Part shown: one piece after another, positions 9,734 to 16,683 of the stretch | Layout: every line of letters begins with the position of its first letter | Numbering within the stretch: position 1 is the first letter of the stretch | Assembly (NCBI GenBank): GCA_964057225.1 | Contig: OZ059895.1 | Location: forward strand, 9,734,001-9,798,000 | Source of the DNA: Auanema rhodensis | Lineage: Eukaryota > Nematoda > Chromadorea > Rhabditida > Rhabditidae | Length of the DNA stretch: 64,000 nucleotides | Reading direction: 5' to 3' | Position numbers and translations under genes: made by a program | The notes under the pieces: model-generated | Database searches by the model: none | What the model saw: only the letters and a program-made list of their open reading frames with translations | What the model was told of the DNA's origin: nothing

Positions 9734-11068
9734 TTACAAACTGGTATCAATATATGGAGCACGATTGTTGTCAATTGAAAGAATAGAGTCATACTCTGCA
9801 TAAACAATTGCATATAAGCCCTCTTGCGGCGTTTGTTGACCAAATTCCAATTTCAAGGCTACATTACCTTGTCGTATAACATCAAATAACTCTGACGAAT
9901 GCACAGTAGGAGAAATATCAAATACAAAAAATGTGAAACCAGCTTTATACATTGCTGGTGTAATACCATTGGATGAATCTGTACGACCAAGTCCCAAACC
10001 TTCCAGCATGTCAATATATGCTGTGGCATAGGAAGATCGCCATTCTAAATTATAAGGACGGGTAGGTATTACCCTATTGTTGAGCGTCAAGTATATATTT
10101 TTCAAATCAAACGGTTTAAAGTTGAATGGCGAATGTTTAAAAGTACCATTATAAGCGTGTGCGCCGACAAGACCTACTACAACACGTTTTGGTGTATGAG
10201 ACGTGAATAATATATTATTAGGTGAATCCAAGCGGCCTCCTTCTATGAAATAAGAGCGCATTTTCACTGATGTCATGGGGTAGTGTATTCGATCCTTTGC
10301 GAGTTTATCTTCTATAGCCATAACTAATCCAGCGTTTAGATCAAACTCTTGAATGAGCAAATGTACATCGCTGATATCTACTTTCAAATTTGGAAACTCC
10401 TCCTTTAATGTAGTATCCTTGTTTTCATTATTCCAGCCTAGAGTGTCAATTAAAAAGTTATCACGGTTTGGATATGCAGTTAGCTCCATTTTTGAATAGT
10501 TTACAAACAGTCGCTCTTGATTAAATAGGTCGATACTGACGGGAGCAGCCATCTCACACAATATGCCATTTTTTACAAGCGCTTGACGCGTTCTAAATCC
10601 AGCACTGGATGCATTATCTATATATCTATCAGCATAATAGCCTGATATGGCAAGTTTGCTCTCTTTAACATCGTTGCTATACATTAAAATATTCTCGATA
10701 TATGTTTTATAGGCATGATTCACGGTAGAGTCATACACGCTAACATCACCAATTTTCAAATGATACGAATGTATTAAACTGGCAGCAAATTGTTGACATG
10801 GTGCAAAAACAAGGTTGTCTGGTACTGGATCACCGTTTGTGGTTACAATTTTAAATTTTACATTCAACCAACATCTTCTCAGATTGAGGAATGATTTGGA
10901 ATTTTGAGCTATAACAAATTCCCATGGTCCTTGAGGAAGAAAAGTATTTTTCAAAGGGACTTGTACAGTACGAGTGGATTCAACACCTAATGCCGACGCA
11001 GGTATATCACCATAGTTGATATTAGGTAAAAGGGCTTGTGCTGATTTTGAATCTATCAATTTAGCCAT
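9734..11068 (-). CDS. MCP: Major capsid protein (double jelly-roll type), 444 aa
   Basis: A 444-residue intronless protein beginning MAKLIDSKSAQ. Its composition and length (beta-rich, many Asn/Tyr/Phe, no signal peptide or membrane segment) and its position fit the conserved Maverick major capsid protein, proposed to form a double jelly-roll like that of adenovirus hexon and virophage capsids. Blocks such as LPQGPWEFVI and SLIHSYHLKIG look like jelly-roll strand regions. The start ATG directly follows the stop of the upstream basic protein gene (TAAATG), so the two probably share an mRNA. The assignment rests on recognition of the family, not on a structure comparison. Confidence 0.82.
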   Translation of the reverse strand: MAKLIDSKSAQALLPNINYGDIPASALGVESTRTVQVPLKNTFLPQGPWEFVIAQNSKSFLNLRRCWLNVKFKIVTTNGDPVPDNLVFAPCQQFAASLIHSYHLKIGDVSVYDSTVNHAYKTYIENILMYSNDVKESKLAISGYYADRYIDNASSAGFRTRQALVKNGILCEMAAPVSIDLFNQERLFVNYSKMELTAYPNRDNFLIDTLGWNNENKDTTLKEEFPNLKVDISDVHLLIQEFDLNAGLVMAIEDKLAKDRIHYPMTSVKMRSYFIEGGRLDSPNNILFTSHTPKRVVVGLVGAHAYNGTFKHSPFNFKPFDLKNIYLTLNNRVIPTRPYNLEWRSSYATAYIDMLEGLGLGRTDSSNGITPAMYKAGFTFFVFDISPTVHSSELFDVIRQGNVALKLEFGQQTPQEGLYAIVYAEYDSILSIDNNRAPYIDTSL

Positions 11069-11521
11069 TTAACTGTGAAACGACCGCTCACGAGTGATGC
11101 ACAACCGCTTATGAGGTTTTGTGGTTTTGCGTCGTCGCCGTTTGCCCAAGCCGGTAAGATCTCGTATAGCTTGTCGGCCGGCTGTTTTAAGAGTTTCCTT
11201 GATATTATCGCCTTTCAGCACCCCATCGACAATTTCATTACCAGTTTTCAGCAACTGTCCGCCAAGAGGTGAATTTACAACTGGACTATTGCTTACAGCA
11301 CTGGATAAGGCGTTTCTTCCGGCATTGATGAGATTTTGGGCTATAGGTGATTGAATGATGCGTGGTAGAAATGATGCCAAAGTTGCCAAAATACCACCCA
11401 AACCATGACCTCTCTGCATTCCACGTTGAAACATCATTCCGCTAAATGGGGCGCCACCCATTTGTTGATTTAAAAGTGTTGTCCATTGAATAGAGTTGAC
11501 ATCCAAAAGGAGGTGCGGCAT
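11069..11521 (-). CDS. Small virion-type protein with amphipathic segment and basic tail, 150 aa
   Basis: The first ATG is at 11521; an upstream in-frame GTG at 11533 is unlikely to be used. Residues 20-45 are Gly/Met-rich, 41-66 form a hydrophobic or amphipathic stretch (GILATLASFLPRII), and 127-139 are strongly basic (GKRRRRK, then KPHKR). The layout recalls adenovirus minor core and membrane-lytic proteins (pVI or pX), and comparable small proteins accompany the capsid gene in other Mavericks, but no direct homology is asserted. It lies immediately upstream of the capsid gene with zero spacing and is divergent from the protease gene. Confidence 0.7.
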   Translation of the reverse strand: MPHLLLDVNSIQWTTLLNQQMGGAPFSGMMFQRGMQRGHGLGGILATLASFLPRIIQSPIAQNLINAGRNALSSAVSNSPVVNSPLGGQLLKTGNEIVDGVLKGDNIKETLKTAGRQAIRDLTGLGKRRRRKTTKPHKRLCITRERSFHS

Positions 11522-11572
11522 ATCGAACCGCACGCGCGCAATACAAAAGTTACACTAGATCATTCTACTAAA
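11522..11572. promoter_or_regulatory. 51-bp divergent spacer between virion protein and protease genes
   Basis: The two start codons point away from each other with 51 bp between them. The spacer holds a GC-rich core, CCGCACGCGCGCAATAC, which is unusual in this AT-rich element. I see no TATA box. It presumably works with promoter elements inside one or both coding regions. Confidence 0.45.
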
Positions 11573-12028
11573 ATGTATTCGTCTGAAATAGTATCACTAT
11601 TGCAATCTGTCCCCAGCACTCGGAAACTATTCCTCGGTGTATATAGCGCTGATACTCTACCCAAAACGCGTCGTAAAAACTTTGCACTTGTCGTAAATAC
11701 TGACACACATGATAAACCAGGCACACATTGGCAGGTCATCTTTGTCCGTAACAAGCAAGCCTATTTTTTCTGTAGCTTGGGATATAAAATGAACAAGTAC
11801 ATTCAAAATTATCTGGCCAAATATAAAAAGGTAAAAATTAATACTTGCAAACCACAACGTTTAATTGAATACACTTGTGGTGGCTATGTGGTCTTTGTAA
11901 TACTAATGTTGTCGGCTGGTAATTCATTTGAAAGCATTTGTTCATTTTTTAAACTATTGAAAAATGATGATGTCTTTATTAAAGCGTTTATGCATAAAGT
12001 ATTCGACTATAAATTGGCTACTATATAA
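11573..12028 (+). CDS. PRO: Adenovirus-type (Ulp1-fold) cysteine protease, 151 aa
   Basis: Maturation protease of the element. I use the ATG at 11573; the frame is open to 11486 but only with a TTG. His52-Trp53 in GTHW, Gln95 and Cys102 in TCGGY match the catalytic His, oxyanion Gln and nucleophile Cys of adenain-like proteases, and the Gln-to-Cys spacing of seven is the adenovirus one. After the His strand, where the family has an acidic residue in a FDSxG or FEPxG context, this protein reads FFCSLG, so the third triad residue is Cys67. The frame is intact. The gene starts a plus-strand block with the membrane and zinc-finger genes. Confidence 0.87.
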   Translation: MYSSEIVSLLQSVPSTRKLFLGVYSADTLPKTRRKNFALVVNTDTHDKPGTHWQVIFVRNKQAYFFCSLGYKMNKYIQNYLAKYKKVKINTCKPQRLIEYTCGGYVVFVILMLSAGNSFESICSFFKLLKNDDVFIKAFMHKVFDYKLATI

Positions 12029-12029
12029 G
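12022..12029 (+). promoter_or_regulatory. TATA-like box over the protease stop codon
   Basis: TATATAAG includes the protease TAA stop (12026-12028). It lies 41-48 bp before the ATG of the membrane-protein gene, with an initiator-like TCAGTT at 12064. The TATA-to-initiator distance is longer than usual, so the assignment is tentative. Confidence 0.4.
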
Positions 12030-12069
12030 AAATTTGTCATTAATAACCTGCTACATTACGTGGTCAGTT

Positions 12070-12240
12070 ATGAATATTCCTTGTCACTGTGAATTATGTG
12101 TCAAATACACGTTGGAGCAATCTAAACCAGCGCCTTTATACAGGAGAATGTTGAAATGTATTTCAGTGCCATTTATTAAAGGTATAGCATTGGGATTGGG
12201 CTTTTGTACAACACTAGTCATATTATTGCTCATTATATAA
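12070..12240 (+). CDS. Small single-pass membrane protein, 56 aa
   Basis: Starts at the ATG at 12070, 41 bp after the protease. The N-terminus has a Cys cluster (CHCELC, residues 5-10). The middle is basic, and residues about 38-56 form a strongly hydrophobic helix (GIALGLGFCTTLVILLLII) ending at the stop, so it is probably a tail-anchored protein. The family is unknown to me. Its position among virion genes suggests a role in the virion inner membrane or in egress, but that is only context. Confidence 0.6.
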   Translation: MNIPCHCELCVKYTLEQSKPAPLYRRMLKCISVPFIKGIALGLGFCTTLVILLLII

Positions 12241-12243
12241 AAG
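12234..12243 (+). promoter_or_regulatory. TATA box over the membrane-protein stop codon
   Basis: TATATAAAAG contains a full TATAAAAG consensus and the TAA stop of the preceding gene (12238-12240). An initiator-like TCATTT lies at 12269, and the zinc-finger ATG at 12282, so the leader would be about a dozen nucleotides. Confidence 0.55.
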
Positions 12244-12281
12244 TGGGTTGATTGCGTGTGGTCGTTTTTCATTTTCCTCTA

Positions 12282-12746
12282 ATGGAACTTTTATGTAACA
12301 AATATTGTGGTACATGCAAGGAAATATTTTCTTCAACCAAGCATTTTAGTGATCACGTTTTGAAAAGGCATGCAGGGATTCAACCCATATGTAACAATTA
12401 TATCAGCAATGCTGACTTTATTCAAAAATATGGACATTTGGATGGTGTTCGTAGACGTTTGTGCCCTCATTGTAGTGAAACTTTTGGAACAAGATTCAAT
12501 TGTGAGCGTCATATTCGGCGTATTCATAATAATAATGGAACGAATGGTGAAGATGGTGATGGAAATGATACCAGCAAACCCTTTGAAAAAGCTGAGGAGT
12601 TTGTACATTCAACCCAATCAAAAAGATGCCGCAGCAATAGTGACGGAGAACATTCACAACACGAGCCGAGCGACAAACAAAACTGCCCTAAACTATCTTT
12701 TAAACCTTCGAAAATAAAAATGTGGTATTGTATAACTGTTGAATAA
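12282..12746 (+). CDS. Two-finger C2H2 zinc-finger protein, 154 aa
   Basis: The ATG at 12282 is preferred over the upstream non-ATG extension. Finger 1 spans Cys9-Cys12...His25-His30 and finger 2 Cys61-Cys64...His77-His82, both C-X2-C-X12-H-X4-H. The C-terminal half is hydrophilic and low in complexity (Asn/Gly/Asp/Ser/Lys), so probably disordered. It may be a DNA-binding regulator of the element or of host genes; no partner can be named. It appears to have its own TATA box and ends at an AATAAA (12742) that overlaps its stop codon. Confidence 0.72.
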   Translation: MELLCNKYCGTCKEIFSSTKHFSDHVLKRHAGIQPICNNYISNADFIQKYGHLDGVRRRLCPHCSETFGTRFNCERHIRRIHNNNGTNGEDGDGNDTSKPFEKAEEFVHSTQSKRCRSNSDGEHSQHEPSDKQNCPKLSFKPSKIKMWYCITVE

Positions 12747-12756
12747 AACGTTTATT
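12742..12756. terminator. Overlapping convergent poly(A) signals
   Basis: AATAAA at 12742-12747 (plus strand, includes the stop of the zinc-finger gene) is followed at 12751-12756 by TTTATT, which is AATAAA on the minus strand and overlaps the stop of the minor capsid gene. Both transcripts must run into the opposing gene, so the mRNA ends overlap antisense. Confidence 0.7.
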
Positions 12757-13609
12757 TCATATTTTTAACATGTAATGTAACAACTGTAGAACCATAATTA
12801 AATTGCATAGGACGACCAAATTCATCTAAAATTTCAATACGTATGGTATCGAGTGTTTGTCTAGTGATTGGTACATAACGAATAGGATTAAATGTTTTGG
12901 CAATCATTTTACCAAATTCAGTAGGAGGTGGTACAGGTAAACATGCAAGTAAATTAGCTTTCACATTCCCAAGAATGGAATATTCTACAATATCACAATA
13001 TATATACATTGTATTAATGTTATTTGAAAAATCAATGGGACGCCTGGCTATTATTGTATCGTTGATGTTTTTATTTTCAAAACCAAGAAAATATGCAAAA
13101 TCATCACCAAGCGTTGCATTCATTAATAATCGCTTGCTTGTTACAAACTCTATGCGCTGCAATGTTTTGTTAAACTGAAATGTGGCATCTGCGAGCATTT
13201 CCTCCACTAGCTTAGCCTCAGCCTGGCGATTATTATACCATTTTTTTACATCTTCATCTTTATCTATTAAACTTTTTATACGTGCTTCTTCCTCAGCTCC
13301 AAGAGGCTTTGTATTGTTGGCGATAAATGATTCTCTTCCAGCATTGATTCCGCGTATTATTTCATCACCATTTGCATAGTTGCCTTTAGGCAAGTGCAGA
13401 ATAAATTTTCTATTGGAAAAACGTAGTGTATAAGATAAATCTTTTTGAACATTTAATATAGAACAAGGAAAAATGATGTCTGTCAGCCCAATACAATACC
13501 TATTATTGCGTAGCCTTAGTGTTTCAGGTAATCTGGTAAGAAACACTGATGATGTATTACTTTTTTCAGAGTCAACTGATGATGGAAGAGTAATGTAAAA
13601 ATCATCCAT
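12752..13609 (-). CDS. mCP: Minor capsid (penton-like) protein, 285 aa
   Basis: An intronless 285-residue protein beginning MDDFYITLPSS, a start I recognise as characteristic of a conserved Maverick protein. That family has been proposed to be the single jelly-roll minor capsid (penton) protein. The segment RYCIGLTDIIFP and the basic and acidic middle (EEARIKSLIDKDEDVKKW) are typical. There is no signal peptide or membrane segment. It faces the zinc-finger gene tail to tail and diverges from the packaging ATPase. The family call is strong; the structural role comes from published predictions. Confidence 0.82.
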   Translation of the reverse strand: MDDFYITLPSSVDSEKSNTSSVFLTRLPETLRLRNNRYCIGLTDIIFPCSILNVQKDLSYTLRFSNRKFILHLPKGNYANGDEIIRGINAGRESFIANNTKPLGAEEEARIKSLIDKDEDVKKWYNNRQAEAKLVEEMLADATFQFNKTLQRIEFVTSKRLLMNATLGDDFAYFLGFENKNINDTIIARRPIDFSNNINTMYIYCDIVEYSILGNVKANLLACLPVPPPTEFGKMIAKTFNPIRYVPITRQTLDTIRIEILDEFGRPMQFNYGSTVVTLHVKNMK

Positions 13610-13688
13610 GACAAACCACCACTTGATACGTGTACACTATTGCAAATGAAATCATTTGCATTTTAGGTACATTTACGAGTGGTTGATT
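13610..13688. promoter_or_regulatory. 79-bp divergent promoter between minor capsid and ATPase genes
   Basis: A near-symmetrical spacer. AACCACCACTTG at the left is mirrored by CGAGTGGTTG at the right. Between them is an inverted repeat with 9-bp arms, TGCAAATGA (13641-13649) and TCATTTGCA (13652-13660), separated by AA. It contains a perfect POU octamer, ATTTGCAT (13654-13661). No TATA box is visible. The symmetry suggests one bidirectional switch for capsid and packaging genes. Confidence 0.55.
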
Positions 13689-14336
13689 ATGGTTTTCAGC
13701 TTCAAACTACCCAGTCAGACAACTGTAATAGGTGCTACCCAATGCGGTAAAACAACCCTCATAAAGCACATATGTGAAAATACTGAAAAGTTTTTCAACG
13801 TCCCCATTGATAGAATATTCTGGTTCAGTCAATGTGGGTCATCGTCAGGTGTACCAATAAATGATGAGCGTTTAATAATTATTCAAGGGCCTCCTGATCC
13901 TGATTTGATAAAAGAACAAAAGGGAGTAAATACTATACTAGTGCTGGATGATTTGATGAACTTTTTTTCATCGAATAAAGCAGCAAAGGAATTACTCAAC
14001 AACATTTTTACAGTATGGGCTCATCACTGGAATTTGGCAGTGTTTAATCTTGTGCAAGCGGCATTTCAACTGGACAGGACCAGTCGAATCAATAGTACAT
14101 ATATAATACTGATGAAAAGTCATTCAGATATATTACAAATACGTAATTGTCTGCAGCAATTATTTGGGCCACGTTTCAAAAATGCTCTAGAGGCGTATGA
14201 TGATGCAATGTCTACTCCCTATAGTCATTTACTGATTGACAATCATCCTTTAACAAGTGAGAAGCAGCGTATACTATCTGATATAACAGCGGAGAACCCT
14301 ATTGTTTATGTTGCCAGAAATGTGTTTAGTGTTTAA
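13689..14336 (+). CDS. ATP: Genome-packaging ATPase (A32/FtsK-HerA type), 215 aa
   Basis: P-loop motor for DNA packaging. Walker A is GATQCGKT at residues 15-22 and Walker B is ILVLDDL at 83-89. The ATG at 13689 puts the P-loop close to the N-terminus, as usual in this family; the longer open frame upstream lacks an ATG. The sensor region (VFNLVQAAFQ) and the length are typical of Maverick ATPases. It heads the plus-strand block ATPase, 102-aa protein, 236-aa protein, integrase, and its stop is 12 nt before the next ATG. No defects are seen. Confidence 0.92.
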   Translation: MVFSFKLPSQTTVIGATQCGKTTLIKHICENTEKFFNVPIDRIFWFSQCGSSSGVPINDERLIIIQGPPDPDLIKEQKGVNTILVLDDLMNFFSSNKAAKELLNNIFTVWAHHWNLAVFNLVQAAFQLDRTSRINSTYIILMKSHSDILQIRNCLQQLFGPRFKNALEAYDDAMSTPYSHLLIDNHPLTSEKQRILSDITAENPIVYVARNVFSV

Positions 14337-14348
14337 AGTGCTTGTTCA

Positions 14349-14657
14349 ATGAGTGGTCGTATTTTGTCAAATTTCAACTTTTTGTCTTCTTGCGCCAAAA
14401 CTCCTTGTTCTGTTTCCTCATTTTCTTTTGCACAAATTGAAATTATTGTTGAAATTGTATTTAATATTGTGAAAAATAATAATTTTCTTTTAACTAACAA
14501 GGAATATAAAACCCTCTTGCCCATATCTTCATTATTACGTCAAATAGCTTTGATACGCACACCGGAAAAGGCTAAATCATTATTGGCAACGCTTTCACAC
14601 AAACAATTGAAAACAATAGTTACATGTGGTATTGCCTATTTTGGTTTTAAATCATGA
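14349..14657 (+). CDS. Conserved small Maverick protein, 102 aa, function unknown
   Basis: ATG at 14349, shortly after the ATPase; stop at 14655-14657, overlapping the next start as ATGA. The middle is predicted helical and hydrophobic (FAQIEIIVEIVFNIV). The second half (LLRQIALIRTPEKAKSLLATL) resembles the small proteins of about 100 residues that often sit near the ATPase in Mavericks and adintoviruses. No catalytic motif or signal peptide is seen. It may be a packaging or core component, judging only from its place. Confidence 0.62.
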   Translation: MSGRILSNFNFLSSCAKTPCSVSSFSFAQIEIIVEIVFNIVKNNNFLLTNKEYKTLLPISSLLRQIALIRTPEKAKSLLATLSHKQLKTIVTCGIAYFGFKS

Positions 14658-15364
14658 AGCTCAACCATAAATATCGACTAATTCCTGTCGACGAGGAAAC
14701 AATTAATATAGACAAGTTTGATGCAGAGCTCAAGCTTTTACGAGAAAATAGAGCTATACCCGACTATAAAAAGGCTGAACTATACGAAGACTTGATTGCT
14801 CGTCTCAAAAACTATAGAGAAAGTATAGATGCGCCCATATCAGTACAAGTGGAAAATGCTGATCCACCTCTATTGCCAGAATACAAGTTGCCAAGAAAGT
14901 ATAACAATTTGTGGGAGAAATTTCCGCGCACAAACAAGAATAACCAACTTGTGATTAATAATGAGGCTGTACCAAACACGAATATTACAAAAATTTTAGA
15001 TTTTGTATTGGATAAAACAAAAACGGAACCCAATGGATTTTCAGTCTTGTCAAAGTTTTTAGCCAGTAAAGGTGTACCTAGTTCTAACAAGAAACAAACT
15101 AGAAGAGAGTCGGCTGACAATGATTCAGTTGACGTTGTAACTAGAGCTGAACCGGCTGTTACAGACTTGGACTCTACTATATTACCTAGAACGCCTCGTC
15201 ATCGTAAAGCTGTTATTAGATATTCACCATCACCGGTTCGTACACTCAAAAGTAAAAGGTCAAAGACTTTTGATACTGCCGCCGAATCATATTACACACC
15301 ACAAGAAGGAGACTCACAGAATGGCCAAGGTCGTAAAAGGTTCTACATTAGATTATGGAAATGA
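14654..15364 (+). CDS. Conserved Maverick protein with basic C-terminus, 236 aa
   Basis: The start overlaps the preceding stop by four bases (ATGA), and the end overlaps the integrase by 44 bp in another frame. Residues about 1-60 are charged and helical. Residues about 80-145 hold a block (YNNLWEKFP, then INNEAVPNTNITKILDF, then GVPSS) that I recognise as a recurrent uncharacterised Maverick/adintovirus domain. Residues about 146-236 are Ser/Arg/Lys-rich and disordered (RHRKAVIRYSPSPVRTLKSK), suggesting DNA contact, perhaps as a core protein. Function is not known. Confidence 0.72.
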   Translation: MKLNHKYRLIPVDEETINIDKFDAELKLLRENRAIPDYKKAELYEDLIARLKNYRESIDAPISVQVENADPPLLPEYKLPRKYNNLWEKFPRTNKNNQLVINNEAVPNTNITKILDFVLDKTKTEPNGFSVLSKFLASKGVPSSNKKQTRRESADNDSVDVVTRAEPAVTDLDSTILPRTPRHRKAVIRYSPSPVRTLKSKRSKTFDTAAESYYTPQEGDSQNGQGRKRFYIRLWK

Positions 15365-16388
15365 TATTTTGGCGAGCATTTATTACGATATAAAACATCC
15401 AGCTTCATATACATCAGCCAAGAATTTATTATCGCAAGCACGAAAACATGGCATTTCAAAGGTACAAGTTGATGATTTTTTGCAAGATTCTGAAACTTTT
15501 ACACGACATAAACCAACCAGAATGCGTATGCAGACTAGAAAGACTAGAGGATGTGGTCGATTTCTAACAGTGCAAGCAGATTTGGTTGATATGCAAAAAT
15601 ATAAAAAATTAAACGACGGCTATGCTTACATGTTGACCATGATTGATGTTTATACACGCATGTTATATGTTAGGCCTTTGAAAACTAAAGGTGGTATAGA
15701 GGTTGCTAGTGCATTTGAAAATTTATTCAAGAATTTTATACCAATTCAGTTGATTACTGATAATGGCACAGAGTTTTATAATAGTCATTGTGAAAAACTA
15801 TTCAAAAAGTTTGCCATACTGCACGGATCTACAAGTTCACCTCAAAAGGCTGCAATGGTGGAGCGAGCAAATAGAACTTTAAAAACACGCATGATGAAAT
15901 ATCTCTATTACAAGAATAATCATCGTTGGATTGATATCCTAGATGATTTGGTTGAAGGAATAAACAAATCTTATAACCGCTCCATAAAAATGCGGCCCAT
16001 TGATGTTAAAGCAAATATATTCATTGAAGAATATGCATCAGCTGTTAAAAGCCGCTTTAAAATTGGTGATACTGTTCGCATAAGCAAAAATAGGCGTACT
16101 TTTGAAAAAAGCTACGAGTCTGGATATACAATGGAGCTATTCACAATTGATGAGGTTGTAACCGGAAACCCAACCGTGTATAAACTTGTAGATTATAATG
16201 GTGAACGTATAAAGGGAATATTCTACGAACCTGAACTTGTCTTGGCTACTAATAAAAGCAACCAGTACTATATAGAAAAAGTTTTAAAAGAGCGTACTCG
16301 AAGCGGTAAACGTCAAGTATTTGTAAAATGGAGTGGATACCCCGACAACTTTAATGAATGGATAGATGCAGAAAATTTAAATGTATAA
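15321..16388 (+). CDS. INT: Retroviral-type integrase with C-terminal chromodomain, 355 aa
   Basis: Joins the element ends to target DNA and gives the 6-bp duplication. Catalytic residues are Asp87 (QADLVD), Asp147 (TDNGTEF) and Glu181 (MVERANRTLK), a D,D(33)E spacing that I recall as usual for Maverick integrases. An SH3-like region follows (RFKIGDTVRI, about 250-300). A chromodomain occupies about 314-355 (YYIEKVL...VFVKWSGY...NEWI) with the aromatic positions that read methyl-lysine on histone H3. The start lies inside the previous gene. AATAAA is at 16419. The frame is intact, and the insertion in satellite DNA fits chromodomain-guided targeting. Confidence 0.94.
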   Translation: MAKVVKGSTLDYGNDILASIYYDIKHPASYTSAKNLLSQARKHGISKVQVDDFLQDSETFTRHKPTRMRMQTRKTRGCGRFLTVQADLVDMQKYKKLNDGYAYMLTMIDVYTRMLYVRPLKTKGGIEVASAFENLFKNFIPIQLITDNGTEFYNSHCEKLFKKFAILHGSTSSPQKAAMVERANRTLKTRMMKYLYYKNNHRWIDILDDLVEGINKSYNRSIKMRPIDVKANIFIEEYASAVKSRFKIGDTVRISKNRRTFEKSYESGYTMELFTIDEVVTGNPTVYKLVDYNGERIKGIFYEPELVLATNKSNQYYIEKVLKERTRSGKRQVFVKWSGYPDNFNEWIDAENLNV

Positions 16389-16418
16389 TTTTTCAATGTT
16401 ATAAACAATTGTAATTAT

Positions 16419-16433
16419 AATAAATGATTTATT
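16419..16433. terminator. Convergent poly(A) signals after integrase
   Basis: AATAAA at 16419-16424 serves the plus-strand integrase block. TTTATT at 16428-16433 is AATAAA on the minus strand and probably ends the spliced minus-strand gene whose stop is at 16684. Confidence 0.65.
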
Positions 16434-16683
16434 TGATATATCGCATAATGTAACAATAAAAAACCAGCAAAATACAAACAACAATTCAACCTGGAAAAAA
16501 AAAATGTAGACTATTCAAATTTTCAAATTCTTACCAGTTGGTTGATCATTCGTCCTCAATTGATGAGCCATTGATGGATATTCGCAAGAGCTGGAAAAAA
16601 AAAATGTTACGGCTGAGAATATAAAAATGCCACATAACAAAACAAGAATAAAACGCCAATTGTACTATTTGTGCTTGTTGTAG
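16434..16683 (-). other. 3-prime region of minus-strand gene with a 44-bp intron
   Basis: On the minus strand, 16491-16534 reads as a consensus intron (CTG|GTAAGAA...T-tract...CCAG) of 44 bp, matching the element's other introns. A second, almost identical T-tract plus CCAG acceptor lies at 16591-16605 with only weak donors upstream (for example GTTATG at about 16638). So the transcript may have 3-UTR introns or an alternative terminal exon at 16535-16590. No other gene is seen. Confidence 0.5.

Noticed and set aside
11069-11521. Adenain-type cleavage sites, (M/I/L)XGG or (M/I/L)XGXG, in the small virion protein
   Set aside because: Gly-rich words such as HGLGGI and PLGGQL look similar but do not match the consensus positions.
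11486-11572. N-terminal extension of the protease frame from a TTG
   Set aside because: It overlaps the divergent gene start and lacks an ATG; the ATG at 11573 gives a normal-size protease.
12252-12281. Upstream extension of the zinc-finger frame; also 12034-12069 and 13656-13688
   Set aside because: All need non-ATG starts. The ATG codons at 12282, 12070 and 13689 fit family length or the predicted leaders.
14333-14524. 63-codon minus-strand ORF opposite the 102-aa gene
   Set aside because: A shadow frame; the plus-strand gene is coupled to its neighbours by position and overlap.
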